This document shows positions 1 through 8,839 of a stretch of DNA of 64,000 nt, in pieces. Source of the stretch: Agreia sp. PsM10 (GTDB lineage: Bacteria > Actinomycetota > Actinomycetes > Actinomycetales > Microbacteriaceae); NCBI RefSeq assembly GCF_030433855.1, contig NZ_JARUXC010000017.1, positions 22,471-86,470 of the forward strand. The letters are read 5' to 3'. A model generated the notes under the pieces. The model was given only the letters and a program-made list of their open reading frames with translations. It ran no database searches and was not told the DNA's origin. Both the position numbers and the translations under genes were made by a program. Every line of letters starts with the position of its first letter. Position 1 is the stretch's first letter.

Positions 1-647
1 ATCCCCGCATCGGCGGGAGCCACGGGGACTGGCGTGACGAAGCCCGATGCCTGCGGCGGCTGCTCGGGCGGCGCAGGCGGGTTCGAGACGGGCTGCGCAA
101 CGGGAGCGGGCGCGGGCCCCGCATCCGACAGCGAGAATTCGACCGCGCCGGCTCGCGACTCGTCGGCGAGTACTCCGAAGCGATCGGAGAGCTGGGCGTC
201 GACGACCTCGCCGAGCAGTTCGAGCAGGTCGACGATGCGCTCCTGCACCCCGGGGTCGGCGCTGGTCACGGCTTGCCGGCCCATCGCATCCGGATCGACC
301 CCGGCCGCGCCGCCGGCACCCGGCGAGCCGGCGCCGCCCTGGCCCGTCGCGCGCATGGCGGACGCCCAGAGTTCGTCGACCGTGCCCACCGTGAGCTCGT
401 CGACGATCTCGCGCCCGATGCGCACGCGCGCATCGTGCCCGAGCCGGTCGAGGAGCGCCGGCCACGCCGAGCGCCGCGTCTCGTCGGCGAGCTCGGGGTG
501 GCGGCCGCGGCGGATCTCGCCGAGCACCACGTTCTGCACGCTCGTGAGCAGGGCCGCCCAGAGGGGGTCGGCGTCGAGTCCGGCGAGCTCCGAGGGAAGA
601 GTCGAGGGGGCGGAGAGAGCCCGGGCGAACGGGTCTGAGGCGTCCAT
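1..647 (-). CDS. Unknown protein, 3' end outside window
   Basis: An open frame runs from an ATG at 647 to the window edge without a stop (about 215 codons), so the C-terminus is missing. I do not recognise the family. The first 100 or so residues look globular and charged (for example LWAALLTSVQNVVLGEIRRG near residue 30); a Gly/Ala stretch follows at about 103-115, and from about residue 170 the chain is Pro/Ala-rich, as in a linker. No signal peptide or membrane segment is visible. The start is supported by TAGGGT at 659-654, exactly -12 to -7 from the ATG, which fits leaderless transcription. It is divergent from dcd, with an intergenic gap of about 80 bases. Confidence 0.7.
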   Translation of the reverse strand, partial: MDASDPFARALSAPSTLPSELAGLDADPLWAALLTSVQNVVLGEIRRGRHPELADETRRSAWPALLDRLGHDARVRIGREIVDELTVGTVDELWASAMRATGQGGAGSPGAGGAAGVDPDAMGRQAVTSADPGVQERIVDLLELLGEVVDAQLSDRFGVLADESRAGAVEFSLSDAGPAPAPVAQPVSNPPAPPEQPPQASGFVTPVPVAPADAG

Positions 648-653
648 CCGACC

Positions 654-659
654 ACCCTA
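654..659 (-). promoter_or_regulatory. -10 box for leaderless start at 647
   Basis: TAGGGT read on the minus strand. Its spacing puts +1 on the A of the ATG at 647. No convincing -35 is visible. Confidence 0.5.
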
Positions 660-716
660 GTGCGAGGCCCGATCCGCCCTGCAGGGCTACGCATGTGGCC
701 AGGCCCGTCACTTGGC

Positions 717-722
717 TAGGCT
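717..722 (+). promoter_or_regulatory. -10 box deciding the dcd start
   Basis: TAGGCT lies at -12 to -7 from the GTG at 729, so +1 would fall on that GTG. The in-frame ATG at 723 would lie inside the promoter and could not be transcribed. Confidence 0.5.
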
Positions 723-728
723 ATGGCC

Positions 729-1316
729 GTGCTGCTATCCGATCGTGACATCAAAGCCGAACTCGACGAGGGCCGCATCGGCCTCGATCCCTACCAGCCC
801 GAGCTGATCCAGCCCTCGAGCATCGACGTGCGCCTCGACCGCTTCTTCAGGCTGTTCGACAACCACAAGTACCCGTTCATCGACCCCGCCGAGGACCAGC
901 CCGAACTCACGAGGCTGATCGAGGCCAAGCCCGACGAGCCGTTCATCCTGCACCCGGGGGAGTTCGTGCTCGGGTCGACCTTCGAGCTCGTCACCCTTCC
1001 CGACGACATCGCCGCGCGGCTCGAGGGCAAGAGCTCGCTCGGCCGCCTCGGCCTCCTCACGCACTCCACGGCCGGTTTCATCGACCCCGGCTTCTCGGGC
1101 CACGTCACCCTCGAGCTGTCGAACGTGGCAACCCTGCCGATCAAGCTCTGGCCCGGCATGAAGATCGGCCAGCTCTGCTTCTTCCGCCTGTCGAGCCCGG
1201 CCGAGAAGCCCTACGGTTCAACGGAGTACGGCTCCCGCTACCAGGGCCAGCGCGGCCCGACGGCCTCGCGCTCGCACCTGAACTTCCACAGAACAGACGT
1301 CTCCCAGGCCGACTGA
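729..1316 (+). CDS. dcd: dCTP deaminase, bifunctional dUMP-forming type
   Basis: A 195-residue cytosolic enzyme that deaminates dCTP; the actinobacterial type also hydrolyses the dUTP formed, giving dUMP for thymidylate synthesis. Seen: [10 protein letters not shown] near residue 28, the substrate loop [10 protein letters not shown] at about 99-108, [14 protein letters not shown], and VTLELSN with the catalytic Glu at about 129. The C-terminal [12 protein letters not shown] matches the lid of the bifunctional family, as in M. tuberculosis Dcd-Dut. Length is normal. I chose GTG 729 because the protein then begins MLLSDRD, like its homologues, and because of the -10 at 717-722; an ATG at 723 would add two residues. 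Confidence 0.95.
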   Translation: MLLSDRDIKAELDEGRIGLDPYQPELIQPSSIDVRLDRFFRLFDNHKYPFIDPAEDQPELTRLIEAKPDEPFILHPGEFVLGSTFELVTLPDDIAARLEGKSSLGRLGLLTHSTAGFIDPGFSGHVTLELSNVATLPIKLWPGMKIGQLCFFRLSSPAEKPYGSTEYGSRYQGQRGPTASRSHLNFHRTDVSQAD

Positions 1317-1338
1317 TCGGCCGCGGGTGTTGCTCTGC

Positions 1339-1387
1339 GCGACGGATGTTGCCGGTCGCCCGGGCACATCCGTCGCCACCGGCAACA
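1339..1387. terminator. Two overlapping hairpins between convergent genes
   Basis: GCGACGGATGT (1339-1349) pairs perfectly with 1366-1376, and TGTTGCCGGT (1347-1356) pairs perfectly with 1378-1387. The left arms overlap by three bases, so the folds exclude each other. The site lies between the ends of dcd (+) and mrpG (-). It lacks a U-tract; it may be a terminator or an intergenic palindrome. Confidence 0.5.
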
Positions 1388-1419
1388 GGCGGGCCGGATG
1401 CGCGCGGGCGCCGCGCCGG

Positions 1420-1806
1420 CTACTTCGGGCGGGTCGCCGGGTCCGTCGCCAGGTCGTGGCTGGCGCGGTCGACGACATCGGCGAGCTCGTCGGTGAGCAG
1501 CAGCTCTCGGCGCAGGTGGCGCGTGCGGTAGGCGGCACGGCCGATCATGTGCGCGGCGACCGGGGCCGTGAGCATCTGGAACAGCATCACCAGGAACAGC
1601 GTGGAGACCGTGGCCCAGTTGCGCTGCTCGAGAGCGACGGCGAGCAGGATGAACGCCAGCCCCGCGATCTGCGGCTTGGTGGCCGCGTGCATGCGTGAGA
1701 GGGCGTCGGGAAAACGCAGGAGCCCGATGCCGGCCGCGAGGCTCAGCAGCGCGCCGATGAGCAGGCAGACCGACGAGGCGACCTCGAACCAGATGTCGGC
1801 GGTCAT
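1420..1806 (-). CDS. mrpG: Mrp antiporter subunit G
   Basis: A small inner-membrane subunit (128 aa) of the multisubunit Na+(K+)/H+ antiporter. Three hydrophobic segments are visible at about 8-30, 44-62 and 66-90. RFPDALSRMHAATKPQIAG is the family hallmark between the first two. A charged C-terminal tail follows from about residue 97. Its ATG overlaps the TGA of mrpF by four bases (ATGA), which implies translational coupling. It is the last gene of the mrp operon. Confidence 0.93.
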   Translation of the reverse strand: MTADIWFEVASSVCLLIGALLSLAAGIGLLRFPDALSRMHAATKPQIAGLAFILLAVALEQRNWATVSTLFLVMLFQMLTAPVAAHMIGRAAYRTRHLRRELLLTDELADVVDRASHDLATDPATRPK

Positions 1807-2138
1807 TTCTCGCCCCCTGCCAGCTCGTCGAGCGAGGGATCGAGGGGCGATGCTCCGTCGTCCGCGTGCTTCGCCTCCGCGTCTTTCTGCTTGGTCGCGA
1901 AGCGGGCCACGCTGACCGAACCGACGAAGGCGAACATGGCGAGAACGAGGGCGACGGGGAGGGTGCGCGTGTGGTGGTTGTAGACCATCTCCGCCCCCAG
2001 AACGCAGATGAGAGTCGAGAGCAGCATGTCTGCGGCGACCATGCGGTCGAGGATCGAGGGTCCGCGCCAGATGCGCACGACGGCGAACAGGGCGGCGACG
2101 GCGAAGAGAGCCCCGGCGATGTAGACGACGATGTTCAT
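1803..2138 (-). CDS. mrpF: Mrp antiporter subunit F
   Basis: A 111-residue membrane subunit of the Mrp complex. Three hydrophobic segments are visible. The MrpF signature RIWRGPSILDRMVAADML sits at about 22-39. The tail after residue 85 is charged (KQKDAEAKHADDG). The ATG at 2138 overlaps the mrpE stop (ATGA). The open frame extends further upstream but that part lies inside mrpE; the overlap and family length set this start. Confidence 0.92.
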   Translation of the reverse strand: MNIVVYIAGALFAVAALFAVVRIWRGPSILDRMVAADMLLSTLICVLGAEMVYNHHTRTLPVALVLAMFAFVGSVSVARFATKQKDAEAKHADDGASPLDPSLDELAGGEK

Positions 2139-2785
2139 TCCGGGTATCCCCCTTCGGGCGTGTACTGCTCGGCGGGAACCATCGGATGCCTCGACTCCCA
2201 GGCGCTCTGCCGTCGCCCGGTGATGAGCGGGGGAAGCGACCGCTCGGCCCGCGACAGGTTGACGCGGCGCACGTCGTCGCGCGAGCCGATGGCCCGCACG
2301 ATGCGCTCCTCGACCGCGAGCACGCCCGCGCGGACCTGCTCGACGTCCTCCGGGGTCTCGGTTCCCAGGGCGTGCAGATACAGGATGTCGTCCTGCCGGT
2401 CTGCCTCGACGATCAGCGAGCCGGGAACCAGCGACACGGCCAGGGCCGTGAGGGTGAGGCTGAGATCGGACTTCGTCGACAGCTGCACGGCGATGATGGA
2501 ACTCGTCGGCACGCGTCGCGGGTCGATGGCCATCCACGCGACCTGGAACGACGCGCGCACGAGATCGACGATGAACCTCACGATGAACAGCAGCACGCCG
2601 AGCGGGTTCACCCTGTCGGGCAGCTCGACGGGCGGCAGGTAGAACACCCGGGTGACGAGTAGGGCGAGCACCAGTCCCGTGACGATGCTGAGCACCGAGA
2701 CCTGGTCCCAGAGGAACAGCCAGAGCACCACGAGCCAGACGAGAAGCGGCACCTGGCGCCAGATCGACCCTCTCACGCCGCTCAC
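2135..2785 (-). CDS. mrpE: Mrp antiporter subunit E
   Basis: A 216-residue membrane subunit needed for assembly of the antiporter in studied systems. Hydrophobic segments occupy about 8-45 and 58-85, then a soluble part with SSIIAVQLSTKSDLSLTLTA and LTALAVSLVPGSLIVE typical of MrpE. At 216 aa it is longer than the usual 160 or so, through a polar tail after about residue 165. The start is GTG 2785, overlapping the mrpD TGA as GTGA, the same junction used at mrpC/mrpD. Confidence 0.9.
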   Translation of the reverse strand: MSGVRGSIWRQVPLLVWLVVLWLFLWDQVSVLSIVTGLVLALLVTRVFYLPPVELPDRVNPLGVLLFIVRFIVDLVRASFQVAWMAIDPRRVPTSSIIAVQLSTKSDLSLTLTALAVSLVPGSLIVEADRQDDILYLHALGTETPEDVEQVRAGVLAVEERIVRAIGSRDDVRRVNLSRAERSLPPLITGRRQSAWESRHPMVPAEQYTPEGGYPE

Positions 2786-4359
2786 GAGACGCCTCCGTCG
2801 GGGAAGACGAGCGAGATGTAGTCGGCGGGCTGCTCGAGGTTCTGCGCCGCGCGGGTGGCCATGGAGTAGAGCGGCCCGGCGAAGACTGTGAGGGCCAGAC
2901 TCACCGTGACCATCGCCACGGTGGCGCCGATCATGATGCGCGGCGACGCCTTCGTCTCTTGCACGTCGGACGCCTCCTCCGGGGCCTCCTCGATGCGGTC
3001 GAGCGCGGGCGACTCCTCTTCGTGCGCTTCGCGCTTGGGGCGCCAGAATGCGAGGCTCCACGCGCGCATGAGCGCGTAGAGGGTGAGCAGCGAGGTGAGC
3101 GCTCCCGCCCCGATGAGCACCCAGATGAGCGGCGACGGCGCCTCGGCTCCGGCCTCGAACAGGCCCAGCTTGCCGATGAAGCCCGAGAACGGCGGGATGC
3201 CGCCGAGGTTGAGCGCGGGCACGAAGAACAGCACTGCGATCACGGGCGAGGCCTTGAGCAGGCCGCCGAGTCGGTTGAGCGCCGTCGTGCCGCCCTGTCG
3301 CTCGACGAGTCCTGTGGCGAGGAACAGCGTGGTCTGCACGGTGATGTGGTGGATCACGTAGTAGATCGTTGCACCGAGACCCGCCACCGTTCCGATCGCG
3401 ATGCCGAAGATCATGTAACCGATGTGGCTGACCAGCGTGAACGACAGCATCCGCTTGATGTCGGATTGCGCGACGGCGCCCAGGATGCCGATCACCAGGG
3501 TGAGCAGCGCCACGACGAGCAGCACCGTCTGCAGGGTGTTGCCCGGGAACAGGATGGTCTCGGTGCGGATGATCGCGTAGACGCCGACCTTGGTGAGCAG
3601 GCCGGCGAACACCGCGGTGACCGGCGCCGGCGCGGTCGGATAGGAGTCGGGCAGCCAGAACGAGAGCGGGAAGACGGCCGCCTTGATGCCGAACGCCACC
3701 AGCAGCATGAGCTGCAGCACGAGCTGGATGTCGGCGGGCAGCTCGCCGAGGCGCACCGACAGCTGGGCGATGTTCACGGTTCCGGTGGCGCCGTAGATCA
3801 TGGCGATCGACGCCAGGAAGAGCATCGACGACACGAGGCTCACGATGATGTACGTGATGCCGGCCTTGATGCGCGCCTGGGTTCCGCCGAGGGTGAGCAG
3901 CACGTAGCTCGCCACGAGCAGGATCTCGAAGCTCACGTAGAGGTTGAAGAGGTCGCCCGCGATGAAGGCGTTGAAGACGCCGGCGGCCAGGATGAGGTAG
4001 CTGGGGTGGTAGATCGACACGGGGGTCTCGCGGTCGCCGTCGGCCATGCCCTGGCCGACGGAGAAGACGAGAACGCACAGCAGCACGATCGACGAGATCA
4101 GCAGCATCAGCGCCGAGAGCCTGTCGACGACCAGCACGATGCCGAAGGGCGCCGACCATCCGCCTACCGTCACGGCGTGGCCGCCGGTCTGGTCGGTGAG
4201 GTAGACGAGGGCCGCGCTTGTGAGCACGACCAGAGACAGCACGGTGATGGAGAACGTGACCTGCAGCCTCGGTCGGCGACCCGCGACGAGGGCGCCCGCA
4301 GCGCCGATGAGCGGCAGCAGCACGACGAGGGGGATGAGCGAGTTCATCAGGGCGGTCAC
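2782..4359 (-). CDS. mrpD: Mrp antiporter subunit D
   Basis: A 525-residue integral membrane protein of the complex I-type antiporter family (NuoM/N-like), one of two large ion-translocating subunits. About 14 hydrophobic segments are visible. Key matches are YVSFEILLVASYVL with the conserved TM5 Glu, GIKAAVFPLSFWLPDSYPTA with the TM7 Lys and the loop after it, and HHITVQTTLFLATG. The last 60 residues are polar and acidic, then a final hydrophobic segment. The start is GTG 4359 with GTGA overlap on mrpC; an ATG four codons later is an alternative. Confidence 0.95.
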   Translation of the reverse strand: MTALMNSLIPLVVLLPLIGAAGALVAGRRPRLQVTFSITVLSLVVLTSAALVYLTDQTGGHAVTVGGWSAPFGIVLVVDRLSALMLLISSIVLLCVLVFSVGQGMADGDRETPVSIYHPSYLILAAGVFNAFIAGDLFNLYVSFEILLVASYVLLTLGGTQARIKAGITYIIVSLVSSMLFLASIAMIYGATGTVNIAQLSVRLGELPADIQLVLQLMLLVAFGIKAAVFPLSFWLPDSYPTAPAPVTAVFAGLLTKVGVYAIIRTETILFPGNTLQTVLLVVALLTLVIGILGAVAQSDIKRMLSFTLVSHIGYMIFGIAIGTVAGLGATIYYVIHHITVQTTLFLATGLVERQGGTTALNRLGGLLKASPVIAVLFFVPALNLGGIPPFSGFIGKLGLFEAGAEAPSPLIWVLIGAGALTSLLTLYALMRAWSLAFWRPKREAHEEESPALDRIEEAPEEASDVQETKASPRIMIGATVAMVTVSLALTVFAGPLYSMATRAAQNLEQPADYISLVFPDGGVS

Positions 4360-4805
4360 GATGTCTTCGCCTCCGCCCGGCCTTCGAATTCGGTGTCTTC
4401 GCCCGAGCCGTCCTCGGCCTCGGTGCTCTCCTCGTCGTCGATGGAGCTGCCGGCGCCGCCCACGGCCACGTCGGCCTCGTCGCTCGTCACCACGTCGGCG
4501 CGGGCGATGCGCCACGAGCGGTAGATGAGGGCGAGCAGGAACGCCGAGACGCCGAAGGTGATGACGATGGCGGTGAGGATGAGCGCCTCGGGCAGCGGGT
4601 CGTGCATCTCGGACGGCTCGACGCCGTCGGCCACGATCGGGGCGAGGCCGGCCGGCCCCGCGATGATCAGGATGAGCAGGTTGGTGGCATTGCCGACGAG
4701 CAGGAAGCCCAGGAGCATGCGGGTCATGCTGCGTCCGAGCAGAAGGTAGACCCCGCCCGCATACAGCACGGCCATCAGCAGGATCAGAACAAGGGAGGCG
4801 CTCAT
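4356..4805 (-). CDS. mrpC: Mrp antiporter subunit C
   Basis: A 149-residue NuoK-like membrane subunit of the Mrp complex. Three hydrophobic segments are visible at about 3-22, 28-50 and 73-95, with LLGFLLVGNATNLLIL and DPLPEALILTAIVITFGVSA, both hallmarks of MrpC. The C-terminal 40 residues are strongly acidic and probably cytoplasmic. The ATG overlaps the mrpAB stop as ATGA. Confidence 0.94.
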   Translation of the reverse strand: MSASLVLILLMAVLYAGGVYLLLGRSMTRMLLGFLLVGNATNLLILIIAGPAGLAPIVADGVEPSEMHDPLPEALILTAIVITFGVSAFLLALIYRSWRIARADVVTSDEADVAVGGAGSSIDDEESTEAEDGSGEDTEFEGRAEAKTS

Positions 4806-7800
4806 CGGGGGCTCCTCTCGGGAGATGTCTGCTCGTCGGTGGCGGGAGCGTCGGCGGAGGGAGCCTCGGGTGCGCTGCTCAGCGAGTTCACCTCGTGGGC
4901 GCCGGGAAGGTCGTCGTCGCCATTGCTCTCGTCGTCGTGGTCCTCCTCCTGCTGCCGGTCGATCTCGGCCCCGAGGCTGCGCAGGATGTCGAGGGCGAGA
5001 CCGACGACGACCAGGTAGACGCCGATGTCGAACAACGTCGAGGTGACGAACTCGATGTGGCCGATCACGGGGATCTCGGCCTCGAACCACGTGGAGGTGA
5101 GCGCGTCGACTCCGAAGAAGATGGGCACGAGGGCGGTGCCGCCTGCGAAGAGCACGCCGAAGCCGAGCAGCTTGCCGGCGTCGATCGGCGCGGCCTCTCC
5201 GAGCTCGAAGCGCCCGGCAGCGAGATAGCGGGCGACGAAGGCGAGCCCTGCCACGAGCCCACCGGCGAATCCTCCGCCGGGAACGTTGTGACCGGCGAAG
5301 AGCAGGTAGACCGACACGACGATGGCCGAATGGAACAGCAGCCGCACGACGACCTCGAGGATGATCGAGCGGTTCTCGGGAGCGAGAGTCTTGCCGGCCA
5401 GCAGCCAGGGCGTGCGCTGCGTGGCGTCCTCCTGCGACGGCGCTGCGCCGTCGGGGGTGGCCCCGGCGCTCGCGGTCGCCTCGATCGGGGCCTCGGCCAG
5501 ACGCGTGCGGCGGGCGAACCAGCGGGGTCGTTCGGTCTCGGGGCCGAGCCTCGGCATGTCTCCGCTGCGTCGGGAGAGGAACACGAGGCTGGCGACACCG
5601 GTGGCGGCGACGACGAGCACGCTCATCTCGCCGAGGGTGTCCCAGCCGCGGATGTCGACGAGCAGCACGTTCACCACGTTGCGTCCGTGTCCGCCCTCGT
5701 AGGCGAGCTGGGGGAACTGCAGCGAAATGGGCTCGGCGATGCGGGAGCCGAGGGCGACGACGGCCACGACCGACATCAGGATGCCGACACCCACGCCGAT
5801 GACGGCCCGAACGACGCGGTGGCGCCGGCCGTGATCCTGCCCGATGGCCGACGGCAGCCGTCGCAGAACGAGCACGAAGGTCACGAGCGTGACGGTCTCG
5901 ACGAGTGCCTGGGTGAGCGCGAGGTCGGCGGCGCCCTGCAGGGCGAAGAGCGCGGCCATGCCGTAGCCGGTCACGCCCACGAGCACCACGGCCATGAAGC
6001 GCTTGTGTGCCCGGGCGGCGGCGATGGTGGCGACGCCCATGACGATCGCGATGGGCAGCTGCGCCGGCGAATCCCAGATTCGGAACGAGCCGGGCAGCTC
6101 GCCGACGAGCACGAGTGCGGTGCCGACCGCCGCCACGAGGACCACGAGGATGGTCGCGACGTAGATCGGCAGCGATCCGGTCTGGGTCACCCGGGTGAGG
6201 CGCACGGCGCCGCGGTCGACGAGGTGCACGATGCGGCTGTATCCGCGGGCCGAGTCGATCAGCGACGGAACACGGCCCTGGATGGCGGACACCCGGGTGC
6301 GTGCGGCGAAGAGTGCGAGTCCGAGAACGAGGGTGACCGCAGAGATGCCGAGGGCCGGCTCGAGACCGTGCCACAGGGCGAGGTGGGCCGCATCCGGAGG
6401 GGTTAGCTGGTCGCCTGCGGCGCTGGCGCCCGAGACGGCCGACGCCTCGCCGCTGAGCGGCGGCACGGTGTCGGCGTAGAGACCGAAGAGGGGGTCGAGC
6501 AGCGGGGAGGCGATGCCGAGGCCGAGGCTCGTGATGGCGAGGATCGCGGGCGAGATGAGGAAGTCGACGTGCTCGTGCACGAACTCCGCGGGCTCGACGC
6601 CCGGCTTCGAGGCGAAGGCTCCCCAGAGGAATCGCGCGGTGTAGGCCACGGTCAGAACAGAGCCGAGGGAGACGCCGACGAGGGCGACGAGGCCGAGCGG
6701 AGCCCCGTGCTCGGCGTCTTCGAGCAGGGCCGTGAACGTGGCCTCCTTCGCCACGAAGCCGAGCAGGGGAGGCAGGCCCGCCATCGACGCCGCGGCGAGG
6801 GTGGCGACGATCGCCAGCAGGGGCGCCTGGCGCCCGAGGCCGCTGATCTTGCGCAGGTCGCGGGTGCCGAGGCGGTTGTCGATGATGCCGACCACCAGGA
6901 ACAGGGTGGCCTTGAAGAGCGCGTGGCCGGTGATGAGCGTGATGCCGGCGAGCGCGGCGTTGCGCGTGCCGTAGCCCACGACCACGGTGAGGAAGCCGAG
7001 CTGGCTGACGGTTCCGTAGGCGAGCAGCAGCTTGAGGTCGTGCTGGCGGAGGGCCCGCCATCCGCCCACCAGCATGGTCAGAACGCCGACGGCCACGAGC
7101 AGAGGCCGCCATCCCGGGGTGTCGCCGAACGCCGGAACCAGCAGGGCGATCAGGAAGATGCCGGCCTTCACCATCGCCGCCGCGTGCAGGTAGGCGCTCA
7201 CGGGGGTCGGTGCGGCCATGGCGGAGGGCAGCCAGAAGTGCAGGGGAACCTGGGCCGATTTCGACAGGGCTCCGACGAGGACGAGGATCACGGCGACCGT
7301 GACGAGACCGGATGCCTGCGGCGGGTCGGCCACGATCTGCGACACCCGCGTGGTGCCCGATTCGACGGCCAGGATGACGACGCCCACCAGCATGGCCAGT
7401 CCGCCCGCCGTGGTCACCAGCAGCGCCTGGAGCGCGGCGCCCCGGCTCTTGCGCTTCGCGGTGTACTGGCCGATGAGCAGGTAGGAGAAGACGGTGGTCG
7501 CCTCCCAGAACATGAAGAGCACGTAGATGTCGTCGCTGACGACGAGGCCGAACATGGCTCCGGCGAAGGCGAGGAGCACGCCGCTGAAGCGACCCAGTCC
7601 GTCTTCGCCTCGGCGGAAGTAACGGGCGCAGTAGAGCACGACGAGAGTTCCGACTCCCGTGACGATGAGCGCCATCGTGAGCGAGAGGGCGTCGAGTCGG
7701 AATGCCAGGGCGAGGTCGAGCTGCGGCACCCACGGGTGGACCTCTGTGGGGGTCTCGCCGCGAGTCACAGCGGGGATCTGGGCGAGCAGCCCGACGAACA

Positions 7801-7909
7801 CGGCGGCGGGAACGAGCGCGGCGAACACGAACATGCGGGGGCCGAAACGGGCCGTGAGCGAGGGAAGAACGAGCCCGGCGAGGGCGAAGCCGACGAGAGA
7901 GATGATCAT
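4802..7909 (-). CDS. mrpA: Mrp antiporter subunit A fused to subunit B
   Basis: First gene of the operon, 1035 residues. The N-terminal half is a NuoL-like antiporter module: FWEATTVFSYLLIG holds the conserved TM5 Glu, LSKSAQVPLHFWLPSAMAAP the conserved Lys, and GHALFKATLFLVVG a further Lys. A region with GAADLALTQALVETVTLVTF (about 640-690) is the MrpA C-terminal domain. From about 850, an MrpB domain follows with LLFAGHNVPGGGFAGGLVAG, so no separate mrpB is needed. The complex exchanges cytoplasmic Na+ or K+ for H+ and supports salt and alkali tolerance. A ribosome site GAGGGAG precedes the ATG. TAGACT at 7983-7978 on the minus strand is a possible -10. Confidence 0.95.
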   Translation of the reverse strand: MIISLVGFALAGLVLPSLTARFGPRMFVFAALVPAAVFVGLLAQIPAVTRGETPTEVHPWVPQLDLALAFRLDALSLTMALIVTGVGTLVVLYCARYFRRGEDGLGRFSGVLLAFAGAMFGLVVSDDIYVLFMFWEATTVFSYLLIGQYTAKRKSRGAALQALLVTTAGGLAMLVGVVILAVESGTTRVSQIVADPPQASGLVTVAVILVLVGALSKSAQVPLHFWLPSAMAAPTPVSAYLHAAAMVKAGIFLIALLVPAFGDTPGWRPLLVAVGVLTMLVGGWRALRQHDLKLLLAYGTVSQLGFLTVVVGYGTRNAALAGITLITGHALFKATLFLVVGIIDNRLGTRDLRKISGLGRQAPLLAIVATLAAASMAGLPPLLGFVAKEATFTALLEDAEHGAPLGLVALVGVSLGSVLTVAYTARFLWGAFASKPGVEPAEFVHEHVDFLISPAILAITSLGLGIASPLLDPLFGLYADTVPPLSGEASAVSGASAAGDQLTPPDAAHLALWHGLEPALGISAVTLVLGLALFAARTRVSAIQGRVPSLIDSARGYSRIVHLVDRGAVRLTRVTQTGSLPIYVATILVVLVAAVGTALVLVGELPGSFRIWDSPAQLPIAIVMGVATIAAARAHKRFMAVVLVGVTGYGMAALFALQGAADLALTQALVETVTLVTFVLVLRRLPSAIGQDHGRRHRVVRAVIGVGVGILMSVVAVVALGSRIAEPISLQFPQLAYEGGHGRNVVNVLLVDIRGWDTLGEMSVLVVAATGVASLVFLSRRSGDMPRLGPETERPRWFARRTRLAEAPIEATASAGATPDGAAPSQEDATQRTPWLLAGKTLAPENRSIILEVVVRLLFHSAIVVSVYLLFAGHNVPGGGFAGGLVAGLAFVARYLAAGRFELGEAAPIDAGKLLGFGVLFAGGTALVPIFFGVDALTSTWFEAEIPVIGHIEFVTSTLFDIGVYLVVVGLALDILRSLGAEIDRQQEEDHDDESNGDDDLPGAHEVNSLSSAPEAPSADAPATDEQTSPERSPR

Positions 7910-8000
7910 TTCGGCTCCCTCAGATAGTCAGCCGGGGAACGGTTCGCGCCCGGTCGCAAGCGGCCGTGTGGAGCTCCAGTCTACCGGGACGAGACAGGTG

Positions 8001-8035
8001 GATGCCCCGAACGGCATAAGTCCGTCCGGGGCATC
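8001..8035. terminator. Hairpin downstream of the SDR gene
   Basis: GATGCCCCGAACGG (8001-8014) pairs with 8022-8035 with one mismatch, around a seven-base loop. It lies just past the SDR stop (8053) and before the mrp promoter region, so it probably ends SDR transcripts. There is no clear U-run. Confidence 0.55.
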
Positions 8036-8052
8036 GGGAGCGCTCGGTGCGA

Positions 8053-8769
8053 TCAGGCCGTGCGCACCGCTGAGACGAGCTGCGGATACAGCGCCTCCAG
8101 TGGCGCGGAGAGACCCGCCTTCACCTGGACGCTCGTCTCGTCGGCGAGCACCTCGAACTCGCCCGCCTCGAGGCCGTCGTAGGCACGGGCGACGATGTCG
8201 GCCGGGTCGCTCTTGAACTCGGTGACGCCCTCGGTCATGGGAGTGTCCGCGTAGCCGAGGTGCAGGCCGACCACATGCGTGCCCTGGGGTGCGAGCTCGA
8301 GCCGAAGCGAGTTCGTCGCCGACCAGAAGGCGGCCTTGGTCGCGCTGTACCCGCCGGCGACGCCGAGCCAGCTCAGCGCGGAGTGCACGTCGAGGAGTGC
8401 GCCGCCGCCGTTGCGGGCGAGTACGGGGGCGAATTCCCGGGCGACCGAGACCGCTCCGAAGAAGTTGGTCTCGAACATGCGGCGCAGCGCCCCGGAGTCG
8501 CCGAGCATGGGAACGTCGCCGCCGACGCCGGCGTTGTTGATCACGATGGTGGTGTCGGCCGCGATGGCAGCCGCTTGCTTGACGGAGGACTCGTCCGTCA
8601 CGTCGAGCGCGATCGTCTGCACTCGTGCGTCGTTCCATTCGCGCGGCGTCCTGGCCGTGGCGTAGACCTTCGCCGCTCCGCGCTCGAGCGCCTGGGTCAC
8701 GAATTCGCGTCCCAGTCCTCCGTTGGCTCCGGTGACGAGAACGACGGCGCCGCTGATGGTTGATGGCAT
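8053..8769 (-). CDS. Short-chain dehydrogenase/reductase
   Basis: A 238-residue classical SDR using NAD(P)H; the substrate is unknown. Seen: the cofactor loop TGANGGLGREF near residue 13, NNAGVGG near 80, a Ser in HSALSWLG and the catalytic Tyr and Lys in GGYSATKAAFW. All catalytic residues are present. A ribosome site GAAGGAAGAA precedes ATG 8769. It is divergent from an HxlR-type regulator, and its predicted promoter (TTGATT, 16 bases, TAGGTT) overlaps the palindrome at 8786-8808, so it is very likely the regulator's target. Confidence 0.88.
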   Translation of the reverse strand: MPSTISGAVVLVTGANGGLGREFVTQALERGAAKVYATARTPREWNDARVQTIALDVTDESSVKQAAAIAADTTIVINNAGVGGDVPMLGDSGALRRMFETNFFGAVSVAREFAPVLARNGGGALLDVHSALSWLGVAGGYSATKAAFWSATNSLRLELAPQGTHVVGLHLGYADTPMTEGVTEFKSDPADIVARAYDGLEAGEFEVLADETSVQVKAGLSAPLEALYPQLVSAVRTA

Positions 8770-8785
8770 GGTGATCTTCTTCCTT

Positions 8786-8808
8786 CTAGGTTGTGATTCA
8801 CAACCTAG
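8786..8808. promoter_or_regulatory. Perfect palindromic operator, probable HxlR site
   Basis: CTAGGTTGTGA is followed by a single T and then its exact reverse complement. It covers the SDR -10 (TAGGTT) and lies just upstream of the regulator's -35 (TTGCGG at about 8818-8823). This is the expected place for a repressor controlling both genes. Confidence 0.7.
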
Positions 8809-8811
8809 CAC

Positions 8812-8836
8812 CCTGGGTTGCGGAATCAAACTCAGG
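8812..8836. promoter_or_regulatory. Degenerate second operator copy
   Basis: CCTGGGTTG and CAAACTCAGG form an imperfect inverted repeat of similar length and half-site content to the perfect one 3 bases upstream. It covers the spacer of the regulator promoter. Possibly a weaker site for cooperative binding. Confidence 0.4.
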
Positions 8837-8839
8837 TGC

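Noticed and set aside
34..660. Plus-strand frames at the left edge
   Set aside because: Ser/Thr/Pro/Arg-rich without motifs. The opposite strand has a leaderless -10, a start codon and ordinary protein composition.
4356..7733. An 1125-codon minus-strand frame covering mrpC and most of mrpAB
   Set aside because: Only its last 149 residues (MrpC) are real. The rest is Arg/Pro/Gly-rich and out of frame with MrpAB.
4895..7927. Long plus-strand open frames (503 and 452 codons) opposite mrpAB
   Set aside because: Composition is extremely Asp/Glu/Arg/His-rich with no recognisable motif, as expected for the antisense of a high-GC gene. The minus strand carries a well-conserved protein.
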